In this document: positions 16,639-24,104 of the stretch, one piece after another | How positions within the stretch are numbered: position 1 is the first letter of the stretch | Layout: each line of letters opens with the position of its first letter | Made by a program: the position numbers and the translations under genes | The notes under the pieces: model-generated | The model's database searches: none | Told to the model about the DNA's origin: nothing | Seen by the model: the letters and a program-made list of their open reading frames with translations, nothing else | Origin: Ignavibacteriales bacterium UBA1304 | GTDB lineage: Bacteria; Bacteroidota; Ignavibacteria; Ignavibacteriales; Ignavibacteriaceae | Direction of reading: 5' to 3' | DNA length: 64,000 bases | Assembly (NCBI GenBank): GCA_002307295.1 | Contig: DBTY01000029.1 | Coordinates: 1 to 64,000 of the forward strand

Positions 16639-17508
16639 TTATTTGCAAAAGTCCGGTTCTTTAGGCAAAAAATAATTCACCGATGAAAGAAATGATTTAA
16701 AATCCACGTTAAAATTAAAATCAACTTTTGCATTATAGATTTGCGCCTGCGCCGCGGAACCGTAGATGCTTGAAAAATAAAACAAAGCGCTTGTGCCGGA
16801 AAAAATTAGCGCCCGTGCCCAATGTTTGTGTTTTATATTTGAAACCGCTAAATACTCAGATAAACCCCACAATGTAAAACTAAAAATGCCATCGCCTAAT
16901 TCTCCTGCATAGATTTTTCCTAAACCAGGGACTATTGCAGAGAGTAAAGCAGCCTTTAATGGCTTTTTATAACCGGGATTTGTTTTCTCTAAGTAAAATT
17001 TTCCAGCATACGGCTGTTCTTCGCTGTTAAACGCGCTCAAGAAATCTTTTTCTGAAATATTAATCTTATCGTCCTGCATCAACAGAGAAGCGTAACTTAG
17101 CTTTTTTATTCCGCCCGTATCGCTAAACTGCGTAACCGTATCCTTTGTGAAAAAGGTTTTAAATACTTCGTAATTGCCGTCTAAAAATTCATTTTTATAA
17201 TATTCGTAATAAGCGTCCTGGTAATAATTTGATGTTTTATCTATTAGCTTAAACTTAGCGGCCGCTTCAGAATATTTTTGCATATAGGAATAAGAAAGAG
17301 CAATTTTAAATTTGACCGTATCGTCATTGCAGTATTTAAGATAGTTCTCATATTCGGCTATGCTTCGTAAAAAATCTCTTTGGCAAAAAAGATTATCCGC
17401 AAATAATTTAACGTTGCGTTGCGTAAGCAGACTTTTAGGGGCGGAAGCGTCCTGCGCAAATATTTCTCCGCATAATATTATTACAGCAAGTAGAAATATT
17501 TTTTTCAT
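16639..17508 (-). CDS. Exported TPR protein with DUF5683-like membrane segment (paralogue)
   Basis: This 289-residue protein has a signal peptide ('IFLLAVIILCGEIFAQ') and TPR-like repeats from about 30 to 150, with 'FKIALSYSYMQKYSEAAAKF' as the clearest unit. A membrane region begins 'LLSAIVPGLGKIYAGELGDG' and continues into a second hydrophobic helix near 240. The layout repeats that of the protein at 15795. Its start overlaps the YidD-like stop by 4 bases. The three genes form a translationally coupled set whose joint function is not known. Confidence 0.75.
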   Translation of the reverse strand: MKKIFLLAVIILCGEIFAQDASAPKSLLTQRNVKLFADNLFCQRDFLRSIAEYENYLKYCNDDTVKFKIALSYSYMQKYSEAAAKFKLIDKTSNYYQDAYYEYYKNEFLDGNYEVFKTFFTKDTVTQFSDTGGIKKLSYASLLMQDDKINISEKDFLSAFNSEEQPYAGKFYLEKTNPGYKKPLKAALLSAIVPGLGKIYAGELGDGIFSFTLWGLSEYLAVSNIKHKHWARALIFSGTSALFYFSSIYGSAAQAQIYNAKVDFNFNVDFKSFLSSVNYFLPKEPDFCK

Positions 17509-17984
17509 TTAGCTTCCTTATTTTTAAACACAAACGGTTCCCGAACCTTTTTTTTATCTATTAAATAATTATCCGGCGGATCATAGAGTTTCCCTTTCAT
17601 ATAAGAATGATAGCGCTTATCTCTATTAAAAACATTAGCGTCGCGCATGAACCTGTCGCCAAACATCAAAGCTCCCTGAACAATATTTGTCTTTTTAACC
17701 GACTGTAAAAAAAACGACGAACATGTAGGATAGAAGGGGCAGTTGTCGCCATCCAGATCGGATATAAAAAACCAATAGCCGTCTATTAATAATTTAGCCG
17801 TAAGATCGGTTATATTATCCCCTTTAAGCGCATAATCTCGTTCAATAAACTTGTTTTCTTTTATATATGGATTTTCTTTTTTACCCCACCGCTCCCAATC
17901 GGTTTGCGCAGATAAATTCACAGAGCTAATAATTGCAATTATCAGAACTATCGTTTTTATTGGATTAGTCTTTTTTATTTTCAA
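17505..17984 (-). CDS. YidD-like protein with signal peptide
   Basis: This 159-residue protein carries the YidD core at about 65-142: 'CPFYPTCSSFFLQSVKK' corresponds to C-R-F-x-P-T-C-S-x-Y, 'GALMFGDRFMRDANVF' to the G-x-x-L-x-x-x-R-L-x-R-C-N segment, and 'KLYDPPDNY' to G-x-D-P-V-P. Canonical YidD is a 70-90-residue cytoplasmic, membrane-associated factor for YidC-dependent insertion. Here a signal peptide (1-26, 'IVLIIAIISSVNLSAQ') predicts periplasmic location. It heads the three-gene set with two TPR proteins, so a different role is likely. Confidence 0.75.
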   Translation of the reverse strand: MKIKKTNPIKTIVLIIAIISSVNLSAQTDWERWGKKENPYIKENKFIERDYALKGDNITDLTAKLLIDGYWFFISDLDGDNCPFYPTCSSFFLQSVKKTNIVQGALMFGDRFMRDANVFNRDKRYHSYMKGKLYDPPDNYLIDKKKVREPFVFKNKEAK

Positions 17985-18128
17985 CTGCGTTTTATTCCAT
18001 TAATTAATGCGCCGGTTTCCGGCTCTGTTTTTCTTAACATGGATACAACTTTATGCCTGCTTTGTAAAAGCGGTTTATGCCCAGCCTTTTGACTTTTTAT
18101 CAGCGCCTTTAATTTATATATTTAAGAC

Positions 18129-19199
18129 ATGGAAAATCAACAGAAATCGACAGAAAAAGTTTTGCTAAAAGGACTCACTTTAAGCGAGCTAATAAATTAT
18201 TTCACATCAATTGGCGAAAAACGCTTTAGAGGCGAACAGGTTTTTCAGTGGATGTATAACCGTCTTGCCGACGATATAAGCGAGATGAACAATATACCTA
18301 AGCCGCTGCGCAACAAATTATTGGAGGAAACCTCTATTACCGCTTTAGAGTACTCAGAGCATCAGACTTCAGAATCAGGCGGAACTATCAAGTATGCGTT
18401 CAAAACTGCCGATAATTATATCATCGAGTCTGTTCTTATTCCGGAAGTTAAGAGAACTACTCTTTGCGTTTCCACACAGGTAGGCTGCCCGCTCGACTGC
18501 CAGTTTTGCGCTACCGGTCTTATGGGCTACCAAAAGAACCTGAATCCCGGAGAGATTTTTGACCAATACCGCTTAGCAAAAAAACTTTCTGGCGAGGAAA
18601 TTACAAATATAGTTTTTATGGGGATGGGCGAACCTCTGATTAACTATAACAATACGTTCAACGCTCTTAAGATTTTTTCAGAACAGCTAACGCAGGGCAT
18701 CAGCCAAAGGAAAATCACAGTTTCAACTTCGGGCATTGCGCCTAAAATTTACGAGCTCGCTGATTCAGAGCTAAAAGTGAAAATTGCGCTTTCTCTTCAC
18801 TCCTGTTTTGAAGAAGTCAGATCTAAAATAATGCCGATTAATCAAAAATATTCTCTAAGAGAAAATCTTAATGCGGTTAAGTATTATGCCCAAAAGACCG
18901 GGACAAGAATCACATTTGAATATGTAATGCTTAAAGGCGTTAACGATCGAGACGTAGATATAAAAGAGCTCGCAAAAATAGCAAGAGACATTCCCTCAAA
19001 AATAAATCTAATCCCTTTTAATTCTCTTAAACACATGCAGCCTTCCGGCTTTGCAGCGGAGCTTGAACCGACGCCTAAAGCCAGAATAAACGAGTTTGCA
19101 GATAAGCTACGAGAAAGGAATATTTCCGTTTTTCTGCGCGAAACTCAGGGCGGCGATATTGCAGCCGCATGCGGTCAGTTAGCGGTTAAACGACAGTAA
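18129..19199 (+). CDS. rlmN: 23S rRNA/tRNA adenine-C2 methyltransferase RlmN
   Basis: This radical-SAM enzyme methylates C2 of A2503 in 23S rRNA, and A37 in some tRNAs. The 4Fe-4S ligands Cys120, Cys124 and Cys127 lie in 'VGCPLDCQFCATG'. The conserved 'VFMGMGEPLINY' and 'KIALSLHSCFEEVR' follow. The methyl-carrying C-terminal Cys348 is in 'GGDIAAACGQLA'. At 356 residues it is the expected size. It is transcribed divergently from the YidD-like operon and is followed after 29 bases by a SpoU-type RNA methyltransferase, making an RNA-modification pair. Confidence 0.96.
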   Translation: MENQQKSTEKVLLKGLTLSELINYFTSIGEKRFRGEQVFQWMYNRLADDISEMNNIPKPLRNKLLEETSITALEYSEHQTSESGGTIKYAFKTADNYIIESVLIPEVKRTTLCVSTQVGCPLDCQFCATGLMGYQKNLNPGEIFDQYRLAKKLSGEEITNIVFMGMGEPLINYNNTFNALKIFSEQLTQGISQRKITVSTSGIAPKIYELADSELKVKIALSLHSCFEEVRSKIMPINQKYSLRENLNAVKYYAQKTGTRITFEYVMLKGVNDRDVDIKELAKIARDIPSKINLIPFNSLKHMQPSGFAAELEPTPKARINEFADKLRERNISVFLRETQGGDIAAACGQLAVKRQ

Positions 19200-19228
19200 A
19201 ATTTTATCCACCCAATTATCTAAATTTA

Positions 19229-19774
19229 ATGAAGAAATTAACGCACGACGAAATAGCCAGCAATAGAAGCTCGTTAGACTCCATAGACAATGTAAACAAA
19301 CTGCCAGTTTATGTTTTGCTTGATAATATAAGAAGCAATTATAACGTTGGTTCAATTTTCAGGACTTCTGACGGAGCGATGATTGAGAAACTTATACTCT
19401 GCGGATATACGCCGCATCCGCCCAAAAAGGAAATACTAAAAACGGCTCTCGGCTCAACAGAAAGCGTAAAGTGGGAATATACCCTAAATCCTGTCGAGGC
19501 TGTTATGGCTCTTAAAGAGCAGGGGGTAAAAATCTGCGCGCTTGAACTGACCGAAAACAGTAATAAATACTACGATATACCTCAGCAGAGCTTTCCGATA
19601 TGCCTTTTAGTAGGCAACGAAATTACCGGAGTATCGCAGGAGCTGCTTGATTTGTGCGATATTGCGTTTGAGATTCCGCAATACGGCATTAAACAATCGC
19701 TTAATGTAGCGGTTGCTTATGGAATTGCAATTTTTGAATTACGAAAGTTTTTTGACGCTAACCCGCAGAAGTAA
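19229..19774 (+). CDS. TrmH/SpoU-family RNA 2'-O-methyltransferase
   Basis: This 181-residue SPOUT enzyme has motif 1 'LDNIRSNYNVGSIFRTSDG', motif 2 'CLLVGNEITGVSQELLDLCD' and motif 3 'IPQYGIKQSLNVAVAYGI'. Together these form the trefoil knot that binds SAM. It should methylate a ribose 2'-OH in tRNA or rRNA; the target is not evident because there is no extra RNA-binding domain beyond a short N-terminal helix. It follows rlmN in the same transcript. Its last 17 bases overlap, tail to tail, the AlbA_2 gene on the other strand. Confidence 0.9.
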   Translation: MKKLTHDEIASNRSSLDSIDNVNKLPVYVLLDNIRSNYNVGSIFRTSDGAMIEKLILCGYTPHPPKKEILKTALGSTESVKWEYTLNPVEAVMALKEQGVKICALELTENSNKYYDIPQQSFPICLLVGNEITGVSQELLDLCDIAFEIPQYGIKQSLNVAVAYGIAIFELRKFFDANPQK

Positions 19775-20414
19775 AATAATCCTCTCCATTATCTTTAGTA
19801 TGGATTAAAAGCAGATTTGCTCTTGCCATTTTGACCAAAGTTCTTGAGGCTCTTCTATCAGATATATTAGCAAGAGCGCCAAGCTCTTTAACAGAGATGG
19901 TTTCGTTTTGAGCCAAATAATCGAATACTATTTTTTCGTTATTGCCAATTATATATTTTACAAGCTCAAGACTGTCAGTCCTGGCTTTTAACAGGCGTAT
20001 CAGTTCTTTGCTTGCCTGAACACTTTTATCATTAACGCGCACACATACGACAGCTTTATTGATATCAAAATCAGTAAGATAATCCTGCAATCTGTGAGGT
20101 TTTTGATTAGATTCGTTTACTTCTACAATTACAATTTCTTTACCGTAAAAATCCATATATGAAATATTAACAGGGACGGGAGGCTCGCAGTATTTATTTG
20201 CCGAATCGAGAATTAATTCAGTTTCAGATTTTTCGCTTTCTACGCCGATTATCCCTTTGTTATCGTCGACTCCAAATAATATGTATCCCCCTTTAGTATT
20301 AGCAAAAGCGCATATTTCCCTTGCTATTTTTTCGTATGAAGAAAACTTTAATTTAAATTCGCAATGTATATTTTCGCCTTCTTCAATCAGCTTTAATACA
20401 TCCGCTCTTTTCAT
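19758..20414 (-). CDS. AlbA_2/Schlafen-like ATP-binding domain protein with C-terminal wHTH
   Basis: This 218-residue protein has an AlbA_2 domain (formerly divergent AAA-4) at about 8-125. It begins 'EEGENIHCEFKLKFSSYEKI' and continues 'REICAFANTKGGYILFGVDD', the standard signature. The C-terminal part (about 150-210) looks like a winged helix ('ISVKELGALANISDRRASRT'), so it is a probable DNA-binding regulator. Its start overlaps mtgA by 4 bases, and its 3' end overlaps the convergent methyltransferase gene by 17 bases. Its targets are unknown. Confidence 0.85.
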   Translation of the reverse strand: MKRADVLKLIEEGENIHCEFKLKFSSYEKIAREICAFANTKGGYILFGVDDNKGIIGVESEKSETELILDSANKYCEPPVPVNISYMDFYGKEIVIVEVNESNQKPHRLQDYLTDFDINKAVVCVRVNDKSVQASKELIRLLKARTDSLELVKYIIGNNEKIVFDYLAQNETISVKELGALANISDRRASRTLVKMARANLLLIHTKDNGEDYFTSAG

Positions 20415-21160
20415 AAAACCGGCGAAAGATTAACGCTCCCCATTCGGCTTTTAATAATATTTGATCTTCTCAAAACATACCTTGAATCGTCAGTTGGTTT
20501 GTGTTCAAGCGGAGAAGGAATAACTGCGGCTAAGCGGGCGCATTCATTTGTTGTTAAATCGGCTGGTTCTTTTTCAAAATAAAACTCGCTTGCTCTTTTG
20601 ATGCCAAACAGACCGTCGCCCCACTCGACGGCGTTAACATAATTTTCAAGAATAGCTTTTTTAGAAATTTCTTTTTCCATTCTGAATGAAATGATAAACT
20701 CCTTCCCTTTGCGGAAAACGCTGCGCTCAGTATTAAGGAAAAGATTTTTGGAAAGCTGCATTGTAAGCGTGCTGCCCCCTCTTATTGTTCTGCCTCTTCG
20801 TTTATTCAATTTCAGAGCAATGTTCAGCTCGTCCCAATCAATGCCCTTATGCCTGAAAAAGTCTCCGTCTTCCATGCATATTATTGAACGGAGCAGATTT
20901 GGATTTACGCTCTCTAAATTTGTCCACGATTGCGAAGGATAGAACGCTAATCCGCTCTCCACCGCTCTCTGATCCATCAACGAAGTAAACCTGAACCCGT
21001 TGTATTCCAGAAGCGGTATTTGAAAAGAGGGAATACTGAAATACAGAATAAAAATAATATACGCTATAAAATACAGAAATCTGTGTCTTCTGTACTTGGC
21101 CGTTCCTTTTTCAAAAACTAAAATTGGTTCAAAATCCGGAAATTGCTGCGAGCTAACCAT
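20411..21160 (-). CDS. mtgA: Monofunctional peptidoglycan glycosyltransferase (GT51)
   Basis: This membrane-anchored enzyme polymerises lipid II into glycan strands. A single membrane helix lies at about 28-50. The GT51 signatures are intact: 'MEDGDFFRHKGIDWD' with catalytic Glu97, 'RGGSTLTMQLSKNLFL', 'RKGKEFIISFRMEKEISK' and 'ILENYVNAVEWGDGLFG'. There is no transpeptidase domain, and 249 residues is the usual MtgA length. Its ATG shares one base with the stop codon of the TPR lipoprotein gene (TAATG), so the two are translationally coupled. Confidence 0.94.
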   Translation of the reverse strand: MVSSQQFPDFEPILVFEKGTAKYRRHRFLYFIAYIIFILYFSIPSFQIPLLEYNGFRFTSLMDQRAVESGLAFYPSQSWTNLESVNPNLLRSIICMEDGDFFRHKGIDWDELNIALKLNKRRGRTIRGGSTLTMQLSKNLFLNTERSVFRKGKEFIISFRMEKEISKKAILENYVNAVEWGDGLFGIKRASEFYFEKEPADLTTNECARLAAVIPSPLEHKPTDDSRYVLRRSNIIKSRMGSVNLSPVL

Positions 21161-23709
21161 TATTTAACCAGATTATTTTTTTTCATATTCTCAAGATTAG
21201 CTTTGGTTTCGTTTAACAGTTTAATAGCCTCGCCAAGCTTTGGATTTTTTTCGGCCATCTTTGCCTGCAAACTATTCTGTTCGCTCTTTAACGTAGTAAT
21301 TAGCTTTTCAAATTCTTCTATTTTCCCAGAAACAGCTTTCAGCTCTTTTATTTCAGCCGGAGTAGCTGGTTCTTTTGTAGCGCCAGTAATTTTACTGTCG
21401 TTTGCATTTTTAACCGCCGGAACATCTTTCTGGGCTAACTCATCCCGTTTAACGCCGTTAATTTTCTCTTCAACTTTTTTATCATCCGACTTAGCAGGTT
21501 TTGCGTCTTTATCTGTATTTTCAGGTTTAAGAGCCAGCGCGCTCTTTTTGGCTGAATCTGCCGCTGCTGCAGCTACTGAATTGGCAAGCGCTGCGGCTGA
21601 CTTCTTTTTTTCGCGGTCAAGCCGATATACGTCAAGCTTCCCTTTTATTGCAGAAGCATAAATGCTTTTAGGATATTTAGTTACAATTGTATCATAGACT
21701 GCCGCTGCCGAATCAGACAATTTAAGATCGTTTTCCAAAACCCATCCGGCAGCTAAAAGCGCTTTAGGAGCTAAAGCCGATTTGGGATATTTCATATACA
21801 ATCCATAAAAACCGTTTACAGAAGCGGAGTAATCTTTTTTGCGCATTATTTTTTCCGCTTCAATATAAGAACTATCCGCCGGATCATAATTTAGATCTAT
21901 CTGTGGTTTCTTAAGCTTTAGAGCGGCGGCATTTACTATATTTTCCGTTTTGTAATTATTGTAAATCAAGTTAAACAAACTATCGGCCTTTGCCTTATTG
22001 TTTAACGATTCATAACAATTGCCAAGCGAATACGAAACCTGCGGCGTCAGCTTAGCGCCAGGATAATCCGTTAAGATATTTGAATAATAATAAACTGCCG
22101 AATCTACCATATTGAAATCGGCATAAAATACGTTGCCCATGTCATATCGCGATTTAACAATAAGGGTCGTAGCCGAATCCGCCGAAATCTGCGGTTTTAC
22201 GGGAGCCGTTCCCTGCAATTTACTAAGTTGCGCCATAGCCTTGTAATTGCCTGTAGTATCTTTATTTTGATTACTTTCGCCTATTTTATTATCAGGCGGC
22301 TTATTATCGGGCAGTTTGTTTTTAAGTTTGGTTGAATCGATTTTACTGGTATCTGTTTTAGTTTTGCTTGTATCAGTTTTAATTTTGCTCGTATCAATGT
22401 TTCTGCCCATTGAGTTAGTAAATTGCTCAAAAGACTTGCGGATATTAGCTTCATCGTTAGCCTCGCGCGTCATCATACCTAATCTTGTAGTATCTTCAAC
22501 AAATTTCACAGAATCGCGGGCAAACTCTTCTGGATGCTTAATGTAATTTAATTGTTTTTCCTGATCTTTAAGCTGCGAACGGATGCCAAAATACTTTGTA
22601 AAAATAGCATTTTTAATAATGGCTTTTTCCTGATACTCAGGCGCGCTTGTTTGAGTAGCCGTTTTTTTATAATAAACAGCCGCGCTATCAAAAAGGAGAT
22701 ATTTCTCTTCAAAAATTTTAGCAAGGAAGAACCTTGCAGTCCCTGCGCTTAAAGAAGTAGCAAAACCGGTATCTACAATAACTAATTTATTTATTGCTTT
22801 ATCGTATTTGCCAAGCTCCATAAAAGACAGACCTGTTTCAAGTTCTATAACGTCGTATTTATCAGAATATTTCGCTTCAGTTCTCATCTTCTGAAATATT
22901 TTCAAAGCTTCATCATTTTTCTTTACTAAACGTAATGTTTTACCAAGCTCTACAGTAGCGTTAAAGCGCACGTCAAAAGTAGGAGAATAGCGGCTTACGC
23001 TTTGGAAAGCCTTAATAGCGTCGTCATATTGATTTAGACTATTATGAAGCTTCCCCATTTCATAACAGATTTCGGCGGATATTTCAGAATCAAAATCGTA
23101 TGCAATCAGATTTTTACATCCTTCAATAGCCGCTACTGAATTTTTTATTCTCAGCTGATACTTAATTTCTTCTATCAGCGTCTGCGTAATAATATTGCCG
23201 TTTCCTATTTTAGTAGCTTTTTCTTTAACGTCGGCAAGTATTTGCAGCCCTTTGTCAAAATTTCTCAAACGCATTTGCGTTTTTCCGGACCATAGTTCGG
23301 CTTCAAGGACTAACTTGCTGTTAGGCTGAGTAGAAATAAGCTCGTCAAATTTTCGAGAAGCTTTCTGGTAGTTTTGCATATAATAGAAAGCCTTCCCCAG
23401 CATTAGCAAAGCGTCGTCTACATAAGAACTTTGCCCGTTAAATTGAAGCAGATTGGAAGATTTTTCTATTACCTGATTAAACAGCGTTGTAGCAGTCGAA
23501 GGGATCGCAGGCTCCTCAAGATCGAGAAGGTTCTTTTTTTGTTCCTTCATTGCAGTTTCAGCCTGAGAATAAAGATCGCTCAGGTTATAATAAAGGTTAA
23601 AGTACGTGGTAAAATCGCGCCATACGCCGCACCCGGGCGCCAGCAGACTAAGCGCGATAAGAAAAAGACCTATATAGTTACCAATAGAGAAACGAAATAA
23701 TTTTTTCAT
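21160..23709 (-). CDS. Large TPR-repeat lipoprotein with coiled-coil C-terminus
   Basis: This 849-residue envelope protein has an N-terminal signal ending in 'SLLAPGCG', with a probable lipidated Cys27. TPR repeats are dense in about 60-350 and again in about 510-690, for example 'YCLSFMELGKYDKAINKL'-type units. Between them lies a low-complexity Thr/Ser/Lys linker with 7-residue repeats. Ala-rich and coiled-coil segments follow at about 690-849 ('KIEEFEKLITTLKSEQ'). It resembles gliding-motility or outer-membrane assembly TPR lipoproteins but matches none clearly. The downstream mtgA overlaps it by one base; glnB and secA are just upstream. Confidence 0.82.
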   Translation of the reverse strand: MKKLFRFSIGNYIGLFLIALSLLAPGCGVWRDFTTYFNLYYNLSDLYSQAETAMKEQKKNLLDLEEPAIPSTATTLFNQVIEKSSNLLQFNGQSSYVDDALLMLGKAFYYMQNYQKASRKFDELISTQPNSKLVLEAELWSGKTQMRLRNFDKGLQILADVKEKATKIGNGNIITQTLIEEIKYQLRIKNSVAAIEGCKNLIAYDFDSEISAEICYEMGKLHNSLNQYDDAIKAFQSVSRYSPTFDVRFNATVELGKTLRLVKKNDEALKIFQKMRTEAKYSDKYDVIELETGLSFMELGKYDKAINKLVIVDTGFATSLSAGTARFFLAKIFEEKYLLFDSAAVYYKKTATQTSAPEYQEKAIIKNAIFTKYFGIRSQLKDQEKQLNYIKHPEEFARDSVKFVEDTTRLGMMTREANDEANIRKSFEQFTNSMGRNIDTSKIKTDTSKTKTDTSKIDSTKLKNKLPDNKPPDNKIGESNQNKDTTGNYKAMAQLSKLQGTAPVKPQISADSATTLIVKSRYDMGNVFYADFNMVDSAVYYYSNILTDYPGAKLTPQVSYSLGNCYESLNNKAKADSLFNLIYNNYKTENIVNAAALKLKKPQIDLNYDPADSSYIEAEKIMRKKDYSASVNGFYGLYMKYPKSALAPKALLAAGWVLENDLKLSDSAAAVYDTIVTKYPKSIYASAIKGKLDVYRLDREKKKSAAALANSVAAAAADSAKKSALALKPENTDKDAKPAKSDDKKVEEKINGVKRDELAQKDVPAVKNANDSKITGATKEPATPAEIKELKAVSGKIEEFEKLITTLKSEQNSLQAKMAEKNPKLGEAIKLLNETKANLENMKKNNLVK
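22336..22405 (-). repeat. 21-bp tandem repeat inside the TPR lipoprotein gene
   Basis: A unit recurs with a period of 21 bases (GTATC at 22349, 22370 and 22391). It encodes the heptad DTSKxKT about three times in the linker of the lipoprotein. The period is a multiple of three, so the frame is kept and the linker can lengthen or shorten by slippage. Confidence 0.8.
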
Positions 23710-23750
23710 ATTACAAGCTATAAAAGATAAAAAAAAAGAAAAAGGTATTT

Positions 23751-24089
23751 TTATATCGCTTCCCTACCCGCTTCCTCCGTTCTTATCCTGATTGCGTCCC
23801 GAACGTCATAAATGAAGATTTTTCCGTCGCCTACCTGCCCGGTTTTAGCAGTTTTCAAAATTGCCTCTATAACCTTTTCTTCCTGATCGTCGTTTACAAT
23901 AACTTCAATCTTGATTTTAGGGACGAATTCAATCTGATATTCGCTTCCGCGATAAGTCTCTTTATGCCCTTTTTGACGGCCGTAGCCTCTTACCTCGGTT
24001 ATAGTAAGACCATGAATGCCTTCCTCGGTAAGGGCTTCTTTTACTTCGTCTAATTTAAAGGGCCGAATTATTGCTTCTATTTTTTTCAT
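23751..24089 (-). CDS. glnB: Nitrogen regulatory protein PII
   Basis: This 112-residue PII signal protein senses 2-oxoglutarate and ATP/ADP. The T-loop is complete, with the uridylylation site Tyr51 in 'ETYRGSEYQIEFVPK'. The B-loop 'TGQVGDGKIFIYDV' and the N-terminal 'MKKIEAIIRPFKLDEVKEAL' are canonical. Unusually, neither amtB nor glnA is adjacent: it sits 15 bases downstream of secA and 41 bases upstream of the TPR lipoprotein gene on the same strand. Whether it is GlnB or GlnK cannot be told without context. Confidence 0.95.
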   Translation of the reverse strand: MKKIEAIIRPFKLDEVKEALTEEGIHGLTITEVRGYGRQKGHKETYRGSEYQIEFVPKIKIEVIVNDDQEEKVIEAILKTAKTGQVGDGKIFIYDVRDAIRIRTEEAGREAI

Positions 24090-24104
24090 TTTTATTTTTG
24101 GTTG

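Noticed and set aside
18011..18030. GCCGG-TTT-CCGGC hairpin followed by TCTGTTTTT upstream of rlmN, terminator-like on +
   Set aside because: It lies in a divergent promoter region with no + transcript entering it. The stem is only 5 bp, so chance or a leader structure is as likely.
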